Below are positions 22,057 through 32,703 of a DNA stretch of 64,000 bases, in pieces (the stretch's first letter is position 1; every line of letters begins with the position of its first letter). Location of the stretch: positions 1,726,738 through 1,790,737 of the forward strand of contig CAJNDS010000557.1 in the NCBI GenBank assembly GCA_905221605.1, written 5' to 3'. Position numbers and translations under genes: made by a program. The notes under the pieces were generated by a model that worked only from the letters and a program-made list of their open reading frames with translations, ran no database searches and was not told where the DNA came from. The stretch comes from Symbiodinium natans. Lineage: Eukaryota; Sar; Dinophyceae; Suessiales; Symbiodiniaceae.

Positions 22057-22143
22057 AGGACCCCAAGTAGGCCCTTGTTCCTTTTTTTGTAGGGTTAGGT
22101 TCCCATGGCACGCTGCTTATTCCTAGGTTACTCTGTGGTCTAG
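22057..22143. mobile_element. Introner-like element, family H (copy 1)
   Basis: The left end resembles AGGACCC..AGTA.G.AGGCC, and the right end reads TCCTAGGTTACTCTGTGGTC. Both match the ends of the proven intron at 59985-60104 in the voltage-gated channel gene. Confidence 0.65.
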
Positions 22144-22319
22144 GGAGTCTTCTACGCAACTCGAAACCCTAGAATCCCTAACCCCGAATCCTAAACCCCA
22201 AAAACTCCTGAAGTCAACTTCAGACCCTAGACCCTTCAACCCCCTCCCTTCACCCCCCCGCCCCTAAACCCTAAACCCTAAACCCTAAACCCTCGGCACT
22301 CTTAAACAACTTTGCTCCG

Positions 22320-23054
22320 ACCTGCGCTTGGGTCCGCCCCATGACCCCCCCCATCAGCTTGACTGTGGATCTGAGACGCAGAGCCTCGCGCCATGAAAGC
22401 TATGCTTTGCGGGGTCAGGGTATTGGGCTTTTGTAGTTTAGGGCTTGGAGGCTTTTAGGGTCCCCTAAACCCTAAACCCTAAACCCTAAACCCTAAACCC
22501 TAAACCAGGGTCCAGAAGAGTTTTGGAGTTTGTAAGGCGTGTAAGGTGCAGGGTGCCGAGGCTCCCCAGGGCTTCTAGGGCAGAGGCCCGCTATAGATGA
22601 CTGGATACAATGCCCGGAAGGTTGTACCTTGGTGGAGCCTACGGGGTTTAGGGTTTCGAGGTGTTTTTTTCTTTCTTTTTGTGTTTAATCTGCTCTAAAC
22701 CCGGGTCCCGAAACCACAATTTAACCGTAAGCGCCAAACCGATGCCGTGTTTCAAAGCAAAACCCGGAAAAATCCTGGGAAGCGAGGTTCACCGGCAGGC
22801 CCTGTTTGCAGGACTGGCCTGGTTGGGTCTTGGTTTGGCAGCTTAAGGGTTTATGGTTCAGGGTTTGGGTTCAGGGTTCAGCGTGCACTTAGCATGAAAA
22901 GCTTCTTGGGGCGCCTTGCCTGTTCTTGTGGTCTAAACTGTCCAAACTCGTATGTGCTTTGGAGGATGCTGCGCGAGAAACTGCAAGCCTTTTGTTTGCC
23001 AGCGCAAGGTGGCAAGCATGTCGTAACTGCGAACGGAAGCCTCGGGAACGCTAA
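22320..23054 (+). CDS. Exon islands of an unknown gene
   Basis: 22320-22418 reads RPMTPPISLTVDLRRRASRH. 22923-23054 reads SKLSKLVCALEDAARETASL and ends CERKPRER at a TAA (23052-23054). A second frame over the latter is also open, but this one has the more protein-like composition. No family recognised. Confidence 0.4.
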
Positions 23055-23142
23055 GTCAAACCTCAACCCTAATTACGCCCTAAACCCCAAACCCTAAACC
23101 CGAAACCCGGCATGAAGTCCGATAAGCTCTAGAGCAAGGCGC

Positions 23143-23391
23143 ATGCACAGCAGAAGCATGGCGGCCTCTGGCTCAAGGAAGCTGCTGATTTGTACGAGTA
23201 GCAGAGGCGTGGTCCTGGGAAGAGGCATGGAAGAAAGCGATGCCAGCGATGAGGGTTTCGATCTCTTCGCTTTCATCGACGAGGCCAATCAAGAGGGCCA
23301 AGAAAAGAAGAAGAGGAAGGCCGAAGGGAAACAGCGCCGCAAGAGCTCTTGCAACAAGATGCTCAAGGAGGAGGACGCACTTCGTGCATAG
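23143..23391 (+). CDS. Small basic-tailed protein or first exon, unknown
   Basis: The ATG frame encodes 82 aa. It has an acidic stretch (MEESDASDEGFDLFAFIDEA) followed by a Lys/Arg-rich tail (KKKRKAEGKQRRKSS) that could act as a nuclear localisation signal. It may be spliced onward to the coding-like stretch downstream. The minus strand is also open here, but with poor composition. Confidence 0.45.
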   Translation: MHSRSMAASGSRKLLICTSSRGVVLGRGMEESDASDEGFDLFAFIDEANQEGQEKKKRKAEGKQRRKSSCNKMLKEEDALRA

Positions 23392-23499
23392 GTAATAAGG
23401 GCTCCTGGAGACATGCATTTTGCAACCAAGCACTGGGAACGCCTGTCTCATCGAGCCTATGCCCCACCCTCCCCCCGCCCCCCCCTCTCCACCGACCCC

Positions 23500-24250
23500 C
23501 CCCCCCCCCAAAAAAAAAAAAAACCCAAAACCCCCCCCCCCACTGCGGCTATGTGAGGAGCCGAAGGAAGGGCTAGCGAGCACACTGCCAGCAACATCTG
23601 CGACGTCGAACGTTGGGATGAAGGCTGCCTCACAGCAGCAGTGGATAGCAGTGCTGACCAGTGGTTCGGATGACACCTGTATCGGGACGATACCACAAAA
23701 GGTCGATTAACGTGAACCCCTACAAGCCAAGCAGCTCCAAACCGCAGGGAAAAAAAATCACCAAGTGGCTGAGGACTCCGGCCCCAAGGAGAAGGAAGTG
23801 CCTCCACCGCCAGCACCAGCATGCAACTCGGCTGCCCTGGGCGATCATGACATAGGGGCGAGACCGACATCGCAAAGTCACGCACCCTTGCCGAGAACAG
23901 TCGCCAAGAGCCTAGGCGCATGGTAATTCTTGGACAAATTCAATCCCAAATCCAATCATTGAAGCTCATGGTTTGGATTTCAACTTCTAGGCCCGGCTCC
24001 CAAAAACGTGCGCTTGTTCGCGCTTCAATCGCTCGGCATCACGAAAACATGGCAGGGACATACTCTTGCTGCCTTTCGGCTCCTGGACAGCCTTGCTTCG
24101 TGCGCCAGTTTTCGGGGGATCTGAGTTTCACGGGTCCCAGCTTGTGCCCCATTTCGGTCCCTGCCCACATTTGCAAGTCCTTTCGAGACGTCGCACTTGG
24201 CTTGGGCAGCACGCTAAACCCTAAACCTATGAACCCTGCAAACCCAACCC
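23500..24250 (+). CDS. Coding-like stretch downstream, unknown product
   Basis: Two successive plus-strand frames are open. About 23570-23709 contains NVGMKAASQQQWIAVLTSG. 23710-23928 contains EDSGPKEKEVPPPPAPA and ends AKSLGAW at a TAA. After 23920 another frame contains FVRQFSGDLSFTG. A C-run/A-run junction at about 23500-23525 precedes them. Together they look like exons of one low-complexity protein, with joins unsolved. Confidence 0.35.
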
Positions 24251-24420
24251 CTACACCCTATGACCGCACACGCGTTCCATGGTCGTGCTCGCCCTTCCCC
24301 TTCTTGGTCCTGTGTGCATACTCCTCGTGCCGGGTCGCCGTGTCTTCTACTGTTTGTGGCCTTTGGAGCTTCAGACATCCAGACACTGTGCAGATACACA
24401 GATGAACAGTACAGATAACT

Positions 24421-24487
24421 CTGTATATATATATATATATATATATGTATATACACATGTATGTATATATATATATATACATGTACA
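24421..24487. repeat. TA/TATG microsatellite
   Basis: Alternating TA and ATGTAT units of about 65 bases. Confidence 0.9.
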
Positions 24488-24632
24488 TGGTACAGCTACA
24501 AGCTAGTACATCCAGTATCGCATGGCGCCCATATCAGGCCCGCAGTCATCGTTCGGCATCGTTTGCTTGTTCAAAACCAGAGCCAGAAACGAATAAGCCC
24601 TGAACCCAAGAACCCTCGATAAACCCTGTACC

Positions 24633-24744
24633 CTTGGAAGCCCAGTGGCACCCTTTTCCCTTTTTCGGGGTAATGGGTTTCCTTATATAATACCCATCCC
24701 ACAATAGGGTGCCCTTATCATAATATAGCTACTGGGCTACCAAG
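24633..24744. mobile_element. MITE/introner element, family A (copy 1)
   Basis: A 112-base element with near-perfect terminal inverted repeats (CTTGGAAGCCCAGT left; complement of ACTGGGCTACCAAG right), flanked by the 4-base direct repeat TACC (24629-24632 and 24745-24748). It shares ends, length and internal order with the proven intron element at 62228-62337. Directly right of it an open frame begins (YLRATWGSSP), consistent with an intron ending at CAAG. Confidence 0.9.
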
Positions 24745-24835
24745 TACCTCAGGGCCACGTGGGGCAGTTCGCCTGCGCGCGTGCAGCACGCAAAGACCTC
24801 GAACGAGTCCGCGCCAACCCAAAGGACTGGGTATC
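24745..24835 (+). CDS. Probable exon downstream of the family A introner
   Basis: Reads YLRATWGSSPACVQHAKTSN in the frame starting at 24745, and stays open until telomere-variant sequence near 24840. No family recognised. Confidence 0.4.
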
Positions 24836-24948
24836 AGGGCCTATAGGGCTTAGATAGGGCTTGTAGGGCTTACAGGCTTATGTAGGGCTTATAGGTCTTA
24901 TAGGGCTTATCGGGCTTTTGGGGCTTAGGGTCCAAGGGCATAATTACG

Positions 24949-25202
24949 GAGTTTGCGGCTTGGTTGCGTACCATCCTCGAGATCGCTCTAGCTGCGAAGA
25001 CGTGGTCCGCCGCGAGTAAATCGGCGTCCAGGGTCCCCCAGCATTGGGCCTGCCGACCGCGAGCGAAGCTTTTATGGATGTGTTTTTATCTTCTCTTCAG
25101 CCTTTAAGGACCAACCAGTGCATCGCCAGTTGCCGTCGGTTGCTTTCAGCAGGACTACTGGACAACCTCCCTAAAGAGTGCCCGGTGTGCCGCTCAACTT
25201 GA
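24949..25202 (+). CDS. C-terminal exons with a RING-like ending
   Basis: The first part reads EFAAWLRTILEIALAAKTWS from 24949. A strong polypyrimidine tract and TTCAG then lead into exon 25101-25202, which reads CIASCRRLLSAGLLDNLPKE followed by CPVCRST and a TGA (25200-25202). The Cys spacing and terminal CPVCR resemble the second half of a RING finger, suggesting an E3 ubiquitin ligase type protein. Only this C-terminal half is visible, so the assignment is tentative. Confidence 0.5.
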
Positions 25203-25402
25203 ACATTGTGCAGTTTTCTAGTAACTTAGTTAGCCCAGTCTCACTTTTATTCCGTTTTTGTGGTTCATTTCACACACGAATGAAGCAAGAGAAGGCTATC
25301 CTAGTTTCTCTTGGGGACAGGGGAACGTAGTTTTGCCCCTCTACGGGAGGGAAAGTCCTGCCACGCTTGCTGCAGAATTGTGTAGTCGTTTAGATTAGGG
25401 TT

Positions 25403-25851
25403 TTGGGTGTTGGATTTCATCCCTTCTTGCAATTCTCACCACGCTCGGCCCCTCATGCACAGCAAACTTCCGGAAAAAGCAAACTAAAGATCCATGTCTC
25501 GTGTGTCCGAGGCCAGAAGCGCATAAAGCAGCCTGAGTGGTGGCAGAAGAATAAGAAAGGCGTCAAAGGCGGTCCCGGTGCGTGGATTGCTCGGTGCGAG
25601 CCTGGATGACAAAGCCATAGAATCCACATCTTTAAAGTGTAAAGTCAGTGCTGCTTAACTTCCCGAGGCTGTATGAACCTTCGTGCCTGAATGCCCCTAT
25701 CCCTCAACAGCCATTGCACATCGGTGGTCTATCGGGTCGTGTGCTGACTGAAGGCAGCACCGAAGAATTTGGAAAGGGCGCTGACAACACGAATCCATCA
25801 TGCTTCTGTGCCGGTCTGATTTCTACCGTAGGATTTTCGAGCCTCCCATAA
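25403..25851 (+). CDS. Two coding-like islands, unknown
   Basis: 25403-25609 contains KSKLKIHVSCVRGQKRIKQP and ends WIARCEPG at a TGA. 25648-25851 contains PIPQQPLHIGGLSGRVLTEG and ends at a TAA. Neither is interrupted by the heptamer. They may be exons or untranslated sequence of neighbouring genes. Confidence 0.3.
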
Positions 25852-25929
25852 TGCTGAGGAGATGGCACGGGGGAGCAGACGCAGCTATCATACGTTTTAC
25901 ACACTGACCCTTGGCTGCATCTCCAAGTC

Positions 25930-26930
25930 CCTAGCTAAACCGGCCAACGCGCTTTAGGGCACCGGGGCTGTTGGTTCAGAGTTGCGGAGATTAGGATTTT
26001 GTGCTTGGACACTTTCGGGTTTAACTAGTACACTTTGGACGTTCGTGTTCAGGTCTCTCAGCGTTCAGGTTTCAGGGCATCCTGGAGTTTATAGTAATGT
26101 GGTCTGCTGATAAGTGTGCCCCCCCCCCCCCCCCAACAAATGCATCCCCGTCTTTAGGGTAGTGTTGGGGGGGGCCCCCCGACCCCCCCCCCCCCCCCCC
26201 AAACCGGTACCCTGAACGCCCTAGCGCCCTAAACCTCAAACCCTAACTCACTAGAACTTAACTTCAATTCCCAGCCCTAACATGCACTGCAATCTTAACT
26301 AAGCCAAAACAAACGCCTGAAATGCTAAAGCCCCAAGATTCCCCAAAACCCTGAATCGTGAAGCCATTGACGCTGCTGCTGACGCATCAGCTCTTTTCGA
26401 CCCAAGGTTCCAAGTCCCTAAGCCCAAACCCTATACTTTGGCTCCAAAGCCTAGTAGGGTGTAGGGTTTGGGTCCCCAGTCCCTAAACCGTCCAGGAACA
26501 AAGGCGAGAAGTGGCAGTTCACCACTAAAATCTACAGCGTGCAGCTCAATCCGGCCGAGGCGCCAAGGGAAGGGGGGGGTGGGGGGGGGGACGGAGGGGG
26601 GCGGGAGAAGGCCTCGAGCAACCGTCAGAACCCGAAGCCCGAAAGCCAAAACGGATGCCTTCTGCAGATTGTTGCAACTCTTGCCTTTTGAGGTCTTGCT
26701 CCAACACACCTGGGCCCTGAAACTCTCAGTCCCCGAACCTTGGAACCCCAACTCCTGAAACCCGGAACCCTGAGCCCTAAACCCTAAACTCTAAACCCTA
26801 AACCTACAGCCGACGCAGACCCCGCGGAAGATCACATCGAATGCTCCGCAGCAGGAGGCAACAGGCCACTGAGCTGCAGGGCTTTGGGCTTCATAAGGCT
26901 TTTAGGGTTTAAGGTTTAGGGTTTAGGGTT
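25930..26930. other. Stretch with little gene evidence
   Basis: Holds two poly-C tracts (about 26119-26134 and 26187-26200), scattered single heptamers and one plus-strand open segment at 26468-26758 that spans a G-rich tract. That segment's middle (AKTDAFCRLLQLLPFEVLLQ) is protein-like, but no splice sites were found. Confidence 0.4.
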
Positions 26931-27233
26931 TAGCGTTGAGGGATGTAGGGCTTGGGGGTTTTGGGATAATACCGTCGAGGGCTTGTAGGGTTGAGGGGCT
27001 TGGGTTTGGCTTGTCGGCTTGTTGGGTGGACCCGCCTGGAAGCCCTCAAAGAGGAGGAAATATTTGGGGTTTACCCTTTGGGGGTGGTTTGGGGAGTCCT
27101 GTACTAAAAGTTGCACCCTAAACCCTGAACCATCCAGGTATAAACCCAAACTAGACCCTAAAAGTTGCACCCTAAATACCCATACAGATTGGTTGCTTGA
27201 GGGGTTTGGTTGAGCAGGCCACTATGTTTGTCA

Positions 27234-27490
27234 TGTTCTTGTCGTGCTGTGTGCAACCAATGCCTCCAGTTCACTTGCAGCCACTACGTCGCCATGCCCT
27301 GCAAGGACCGAGGACGCCTCACCCCTCAAGGTGAGCAGACCCCATAAAATTGCTGAACTTCCGCCGAAAGCTAGTTCGAGCACCCATAAACCCCTAAACC
27401 ACGCTGCATAACGGGGCTAAGGTGCCTCCCCTGCAACCAGTCCACCGGCGGCAGCTGCATCCAAGCCAAAGAGCACCATGGTTGCATCCA
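27234..27490 (+). CDS. Cys-rich exon and following Pro/Ala-rich exon
   Basis: The frame at 27234-27330 contains CSCRAVCNQCLQFTCSHYVA with five Cys and a His in zinc-finger-like spacing. It ends at a canonical CAAG/GTGAGC donor. An exon after GCTAAG (27422 on) continues in the same frame as ASPATSPPAAAASKPKS. This would be a zinc-binding module followed by a flexible linker. The family is not recognised and other frames are also open. Confidence 0.4.
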
Positions 27491-28039
27491 AGCCTCAAAA
27501 ACCCTAAGCCCCATAAACCCTACACCCGCCCTAGTGTCCCTAAACCCGAGAATCCCGAGAAAGCCCTCAAACGGGCCCTAAACCCTGAATGGCTGACCAT
27601 GAAACCCCCGAAGCTTTAGATAAGCATCTGGACCCGGGGTGTGGGTTTTGCGGGTCAAGCTTGCCCATGTCGGATCGAGAGGGGTTTTGTAGTGTTGAGG
27701 GTTGAGCGTTGAGGGTTTTGAGCGCTTTCGGATGGTTAGTCTCGGAACGTGTTGCATGGCCGGTTCTCTGAATTGCGGTATAGTAAGGGTACGGTTTGGG
27801 TTCCCAAGAAAGAGTTGACCATCTGCCCAGAGAAGACAGCAAACACCACCCCCCCCCCCCCCCCCCCCCCCCAACTCCTCACCCCAACAATGAGAAATCT
27901 AAACCCTAAACACCATCAAATCCACTCTAAAACCCCTAGACTTCCAATACAATCTAAGCTTGTGCATGGGCTCATGCACCTACGCATGAGTTTGCAGGGC
28001 AGGGTTTGTATGGTTTTTGGAGGTTGAGGAGGTTGGCCT

Positions 28040-29444
28040 CGCTCTATTCCTGACATGCCCAGTTCGGAATCTCCTGCGTCTGCGCACGCCTCTGCAGAAA
28101 GGAGCATCCTCGGGTCAGTCTAGGGTTTATGGGGTGTACTAGTAGGGTTTATGTAGGGCCGGGTGCCAGGGCTAATGCTTTGGGGACGGAGATTTTCTGT
28201 GGCTATTTAGGGACAGGTCCATTTTTGCAGAGCCTCGTGGTCTTGGGGTTTGCGCACATTTGTCTGCTTGATTTGGGGATCGGTTTCCTCAACCCCGAAA
28301 CCTAAGCCCCAAGCCCTGAGCCCTGCATGAGCCCTAAATCCATCCCGGTCAAGCCGAACGCAAATCTCGACAGTCTTAGCACAGAACCCTCCCAACTCGA
28401 AGCCCAATCTTTCAACTCTTGGGGGAAATTCCCAAAACATCCCTAAGCCCCAAAACCCAACACCCTGAGCCCTGCACCATAAACTAAACCTCCGCCCTCA
28501 AAACTATAAACCCTCAACCCTGAAATCCCTACGCCCGAATTTGAACACTGCCTGTAGCTTCCAAGCACAACTTCCCGAAACCCTATACTCAAACCCTAAA
28601 AATCCCTACAAACCTTAGGAGAAGGGCACCTTTCTTGGTTCCTATCATCATGATTGGTGCATCTTGGAGTACCTAACACTGGCCGTATTTTTGGGCCCGA
28701 AGCCCTAAACCCTGAACCCTAAACCCGAAACTTCATAATTGCAGGACGGTGGAAAACGCTCCCACGTCTTTGCCAGGTCGGGGGCTGCAACCCGACTTCG
28801 CAAATGCAGTTCTGGATTTAAGGTTTGGGGTTTAGGGGTGTTGCAGCTGAGGATTCAGGATGCTGGGATTGGGGTGGTTTCGGGCATATGGATTCTGAGT
28901 TTAGTGTGTGGGTCATACAGCGTGCGTCCAGAGCAAAGGAGGGGCGATAACCAACAACGACATCTGCAGCAAGTTGTATGCTCATGCGCATATGTGGGGA
29001 TGTGTCTTGCCAGTTGGATGGTACAAATAGCCAGTATCAGAATACTCTGGATATACCAGCATCCTGCATGACTCTCGAATCAGGGGAACTTGCTGGCCTT
29101 TCTGGATCTGTGGTGTTTGTCGCATCAAGAGCGTGCGATGGCAAGCTGAGGAAGACTTCCGCTTGCTTTGGACCAGCTCCTGCCTCATGAAACCCTAAAT
29201 TGTCCAACGATCCTCACCATAAAGCTCGAAAACCGCACCAAGGATCCCTGGGGTTTAGGGTTTAGGGTCTATAGGCTTTAGGGTTTCGGGTTTAGGGTTT
29301 AGGGCAGCTCAGGCGGGCATCCCGTCCTGGAACCAGTCCGTTGGGAGAAGAAGGGCATGTTGCTGGCCCGCTGCGAGCCTTGATGGCACGATCGAGGGAT
29401 GGGCTCCTGCTGAGATTGGTGGATTATGGTGGCTGCTAACCTTG
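28040..29444 (+). CDS. Scattered exon islands, unknown gene(s)
   Basis: 28040-28112 reads DMPSSESPASAHASAERS. 28745-28814 follows TTGCAG and reads DGGKRSHVFARSGAATRLRK. About 28923-29030 reads GGAITNNDICSKLYAHAHMW. About 29302-29444 reads QAGIPSWNQSVGRRRACCW. They share strand and spacing but could not be joined. Confidence 0.3.
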
Positions 29445-29499
29445 CCGTAATGTTCATTCGGAACTCTGCGAAATTCAGGCGTCCCCAGCAGTTTCATCT

Positions 29500-30930
29500 C
29501 GTTTGTGTTTCTTCTCTATGCAGGGCCTGGTCTATGGTTGAAGTTATAGGCGGGATGAAAGGGTTAGGGGTTTAGGTGTTCAGGGTTTAGTAGTTTAGGG
29601 TTTAGTCGTTTAGGTGTTTAGGCGTTTAGGGTTTAGGAGTTTAGGGGTTTAGGGGTTTTTGGGGTTTAATTAGCATGTTCAGGAGACTAGGATATTGGGA
29701 TTTAGGCGTTTAGGAGCTTAGGGTTTTGGAGTTTAAGGTTTAGGGCCTACGAGTTCAGGAATTTACGGTTTAAGGTGTGCGCGAGTTTGATTGCGTCACA
29801 ATAAATGCCAGCACCCGCGGGAGCACTGGGAAGTGATGATGCCTGCCTTGCGATCTGAGGGAGGTAGGTCTTTGAAATAACGGTAATTTGAGGCGGTACC
29901 AGTTGCGAAAAGATTCGGGCTGTGGAAAATAAGGCTGACACCCCTGTATCCTATATCCCTAATCGCTGCGGATACGAAGGTTTTTGGGAGGCGGGTTGAA
30001 CCCTAACCACGGCATCAAGGAAGGTTTTGGCTTTGGGGTGGGGAGCAGGGCGGAAGGGAGGGGGGAGGGGGGGGGGGGGGGAAGGGGGAGGAAGTGAGGG
30101 GGTTTAGGCCCGAACGGCTGCAGATAAAGAGGGTTTGTGCTCTCTGTCTAGGCCCGCTTAGGAAGTCGGAAGCTTTCAGAGACACAGAAGCCAGTACCAT
30201 ATGACCGGGGTTCGAGCCAGGGTCGCTCAGGATTCAAGCTCCGCGTCCGCTATAACATCCTATGTAGTTGCAGTATTATACTAGAACCTGAAAGGCTTCA
30301 ACCTAGAAGGTTCTACACCCTTCGCAATCCTAACCGTGGCAGATAGGAACGTTTTGGGGCATATGTGATCCCCTATACGCACACTTGCAAAGCCCCGCCC
30401 GGAAACGCCCTCCGACCACCCCCTGAAAGGACCGAAGCCTAAGACCTTCCTGTCCGCGGTTAGGGCCGAACTGCCTTCCGACTACCCTTGAAAGGGCCGA
30501 AGCCCAAGTTTTCCTATCCGCAGCGGTTAGGCCCAAAATGTGCAGGGTTCGACAGCAGTAGAAGCTACTACCACACCACCAAGGAAAATCGGAGCACGAG
30601 GTGCGAAATGCGTTTGCGAGATACAAGCAACTATTGACATAGGGGCCTGTTTTGAATCAGGAATGTTAGGTTGTTTTCGCGTCCGGTGACTTTACATTCG
30701 CCTGCTCATACCCACTGCCAAACTAAGGCTAGGCAGCGTGAGGTCAGAGGACGCAAAAAGCCGAGTCAGCACACGTTCTACTCAAAGAGCCTTGCCTGCA
30801 GCTGGGATCCCAGCGCTAAACGTGTTGCCTTTCTCGGTGGGTTATTGGACTCCTCTAGGAACCTAACTGGACAAAAAGGGTATGCTTACGACGTTACGAG
30901 GGAGCAAAGGAATGTAACAGAGCCGCGTGC
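29500..30930. other. Stretch without a convincing gene
   Basis: Contains telomere-variant sequence to about 29780 and a minus-strand open segment at 29747-29941 (containing FSQLVPPQITVISKTYLPQI) of uncertain status. It also contains a G-rich tract at 30060-30095 and the repeated CTAACCG...GGATAGG motif block. From 30671 to 30952 the plus strand is open (containing YSKSLACSWDPSAKRVAF). Confidence 0.35.
29957..30540. repeat. Repeat cluster with CTAACCGCTGCGGATAGGAA motif
   Basis: The motif occurs in related form at about 29957 and 30325 (plus orientation) and about 30507-30530 (reverse complement). The last lies within a direct duplication whose units share AAAGG.CCGAAGCC.AAG and TCCT.TCCGC. 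The pair at 30325 and 30525 forms an imperfect inverted repeat of about 30 bases, so it may be a degraded MITE. Confidence 0.55.
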
Positions 30931-31490
30931 AGCACCGTGCCTTAGGCCTTAGACATCATGTCTTCATCCCCTGTAGCAGCAAGATGTCGCAACCTCCAGT
31001 CCTCAACCCTGCACCCTACACAAAAACCGAAACCCCAACCCCCCCATCCCAACCAATCGAACCGTCCATTCTTCAAAATCCGTTTATGGAACTTAGCCCA
31101 ACACCTTGCACCACCCTAAATGCCAAGGCCCCTAGTCCCAAAAACTCAGGACTGCTTTCAAAGTCGAGCCCTAGACCCTAAATCCCTAGACCCTCACTGT
31201 CACTGGCCAAGGGATGGGAAGACCTGGGACTTCACGACGTCGCTCCACAAGCTCTTTCCATCGCGAAAGGATCCTCTGTGCTTAGTTTTGGCAGTTTGGA
31301 GCAGGAAAGTTCGGGGGTTGAGGTTTAGGGTCCTAAGCCCGAACTAAGCCCTAACCCCCTAGAGCTTAGGGCTGGGGCGTCGGGTTTCGGGCCGAATCTC
31401 TCCGCTCACTTGGTTGTGTAGGATGTTTCGGCTTCAGGGTTCTGGGTTTGCATTTTTATTTTGCAGTTGTGGGGCTGTAGCCACACACAG

Positions 31491-31607
31491 TAGGGCCAGG
31501 AGAAGGACAAGCTCGAGGATGAGAAGGTCAAGCAAGAGGTCAAGAAGGACGAGCGCCAAGACGACAAGCGCGCTTTGTCTGCAGATCTTTCCCTGACCTC
31601 GCGCTAA
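31491..31607 (+). CDS. Terminal exon of an unknown protein with a charged helix
   Basis: After CACACACAG the frame reads QEKDKLEDEKVKQEVKKDER and continues DDKRALSADLSLTSR to a TAA (31605-31607). The Lys/Glu-rich composition suggests a coiled coil or charged single helix. The stop is followed by a CAT/CAC-rich repeat. Confidence 0.5.
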
Positions 31608-31611
31608 GCCT

Positions 31612-31790
31612 CACCATCCTCACCAGCATCGCCATTATCATCGTCATCAAACCACCATCAAGATCACCATCATCACCACTGCCACCGCCACCCTAAACCG
31701 CCATTGCCATCACCGCCATGAGCACCATCCCCCAGTCATCGCCAGCATCGCCAGCATCATCACAACCACCACCATCAACATCACCGCCGT
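31612..31790 (+). repeat. CAT/CAC/GCC trinucleotide-like repeat
   Basis: About 180 bases of imperfect CAT and CAC units. The complementary strand is open because of the repeat. Confidence 0.8.
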
Positions 31791-31898
31791 ATCATGGAGC
31801 ACGAGCTTGACTACTCGTAGCAACATCGTTGCGCGTTCAAGAGTTTTGGCACGTGAGTTGTTGGAAAGAAGTGAAGCCTGGCCTGCCAAGTGCGACTG

Positions 31899-31901
<3 letters not shown>

Positions 31902-31933
<32 letters not shown>
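31902..31933 (+). repeat. Poly-G tract of about 32 bases
   Basis: One of the longest single-base runs in the window. Similar G or C runs of 12-28 bases occur at about 1126, 7516, 9290, 15631, 26119, 27848, 30070 and 38669. Confidence 0.95.
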
Positions 31934-31935
<2 letters not shown>

Positions 31936-32632
31936 ATTCTGGCACGTTTGTTGCTGAACACTAGAAGAGGCATGAACATGTGAGAATTCCCATATGTGAA
32001 TCCCTTGTATGGCTCAGGGCCCCAAGTTGGGGGCAGGTGAAGGGGGTTAGGTTGTCTAGGGCATTCAGTCTTAATATTAATCCTCTTGATCCTTTGCACC
32101 TGAATGGCGTAAAACATTGAAGCTCTCGAGGGCCTTCCCCACAGTGTTGAGGACATGAAGCCAACACAGGTTTGTTTTGTTCGTCTCAGAGCTTCTTCTT
32201 CAACTGCAACTTGAGAAGAGGGAGAAAGAGAGTGAGAGAGGACACAAGGTCCAAGAGCCTGGCTTGCATCTTGTGGTACCAAGTCCCAGATTCTTCGTCA
32301 TGAATATAGCTGTTCATGAACCGCTCTGAACATGATGTACAGGGCTGCTCATGTCCATGGTTCATCCTGGAAGGTATGTGATACACTGATACAGAATACC
32401 AGGCTTCGAGATTGCCCGCCGCAGTCACCCCAAACCTCCCTCAGCTACAACGTGCAGAGAACACATGCCTAGCAGCCCTAAGCCCTACGTGTTAAGACTG
32501 TAGAAAAGGAGGCCCCAGAGTCAGTCATTGTCAGCTCGAAGCCCGCAGCCCCAAATCGATTAAACTAACAAGTAACCCTAAACCCCTGAATGCCCGAATG
32601 CCAGGTCAAAACCCTGAAGCCCAAACCATAGC

Positions 32633-32703
32633 ATGACCGAGGCGCAGCAGCTGATCCTCCGGTGCAAGCAACCCGCCTCGCAACAGATGCACAGCTTTCT
32701 TTT
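32633..32703 (+). CDS. Possible first exon, unknown
   Basis: Starts at an ATG and reads MTEAQQLILRCKQPASQQMH before heptamer sequence. Confidence 0.35.

Noticed and set aside
23160-23180. Relict spliced-leader sequence (CTGGCTCAAGG)
   Set aside because: Only nine bases match the conserved dinoflagellate leader end, which is too short to claim.
23173-23921. Two minus-strand frames of 154-167 codons
   Set aside because: They overlap better plus-strand candidates and include Gly/Phe/Val runs from the C-run/A-run junction.
30195-30235. tRNA-like B-box (GGTTCGAGCC)
   Set aside because: No matching A-box, acceptor stem or anticodon arm could be drawn around it.
31710-32282. 190-codon minus-strand frame
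   Set aside because: It crosses a 32-base poly-G tract (read as poly-Pro) and a CAT/CAC repeat, so it is open partly by composition. The upstream part (QRIKRINIKTECPRQPNPLH) is protein-like but unsupported by splice sites.
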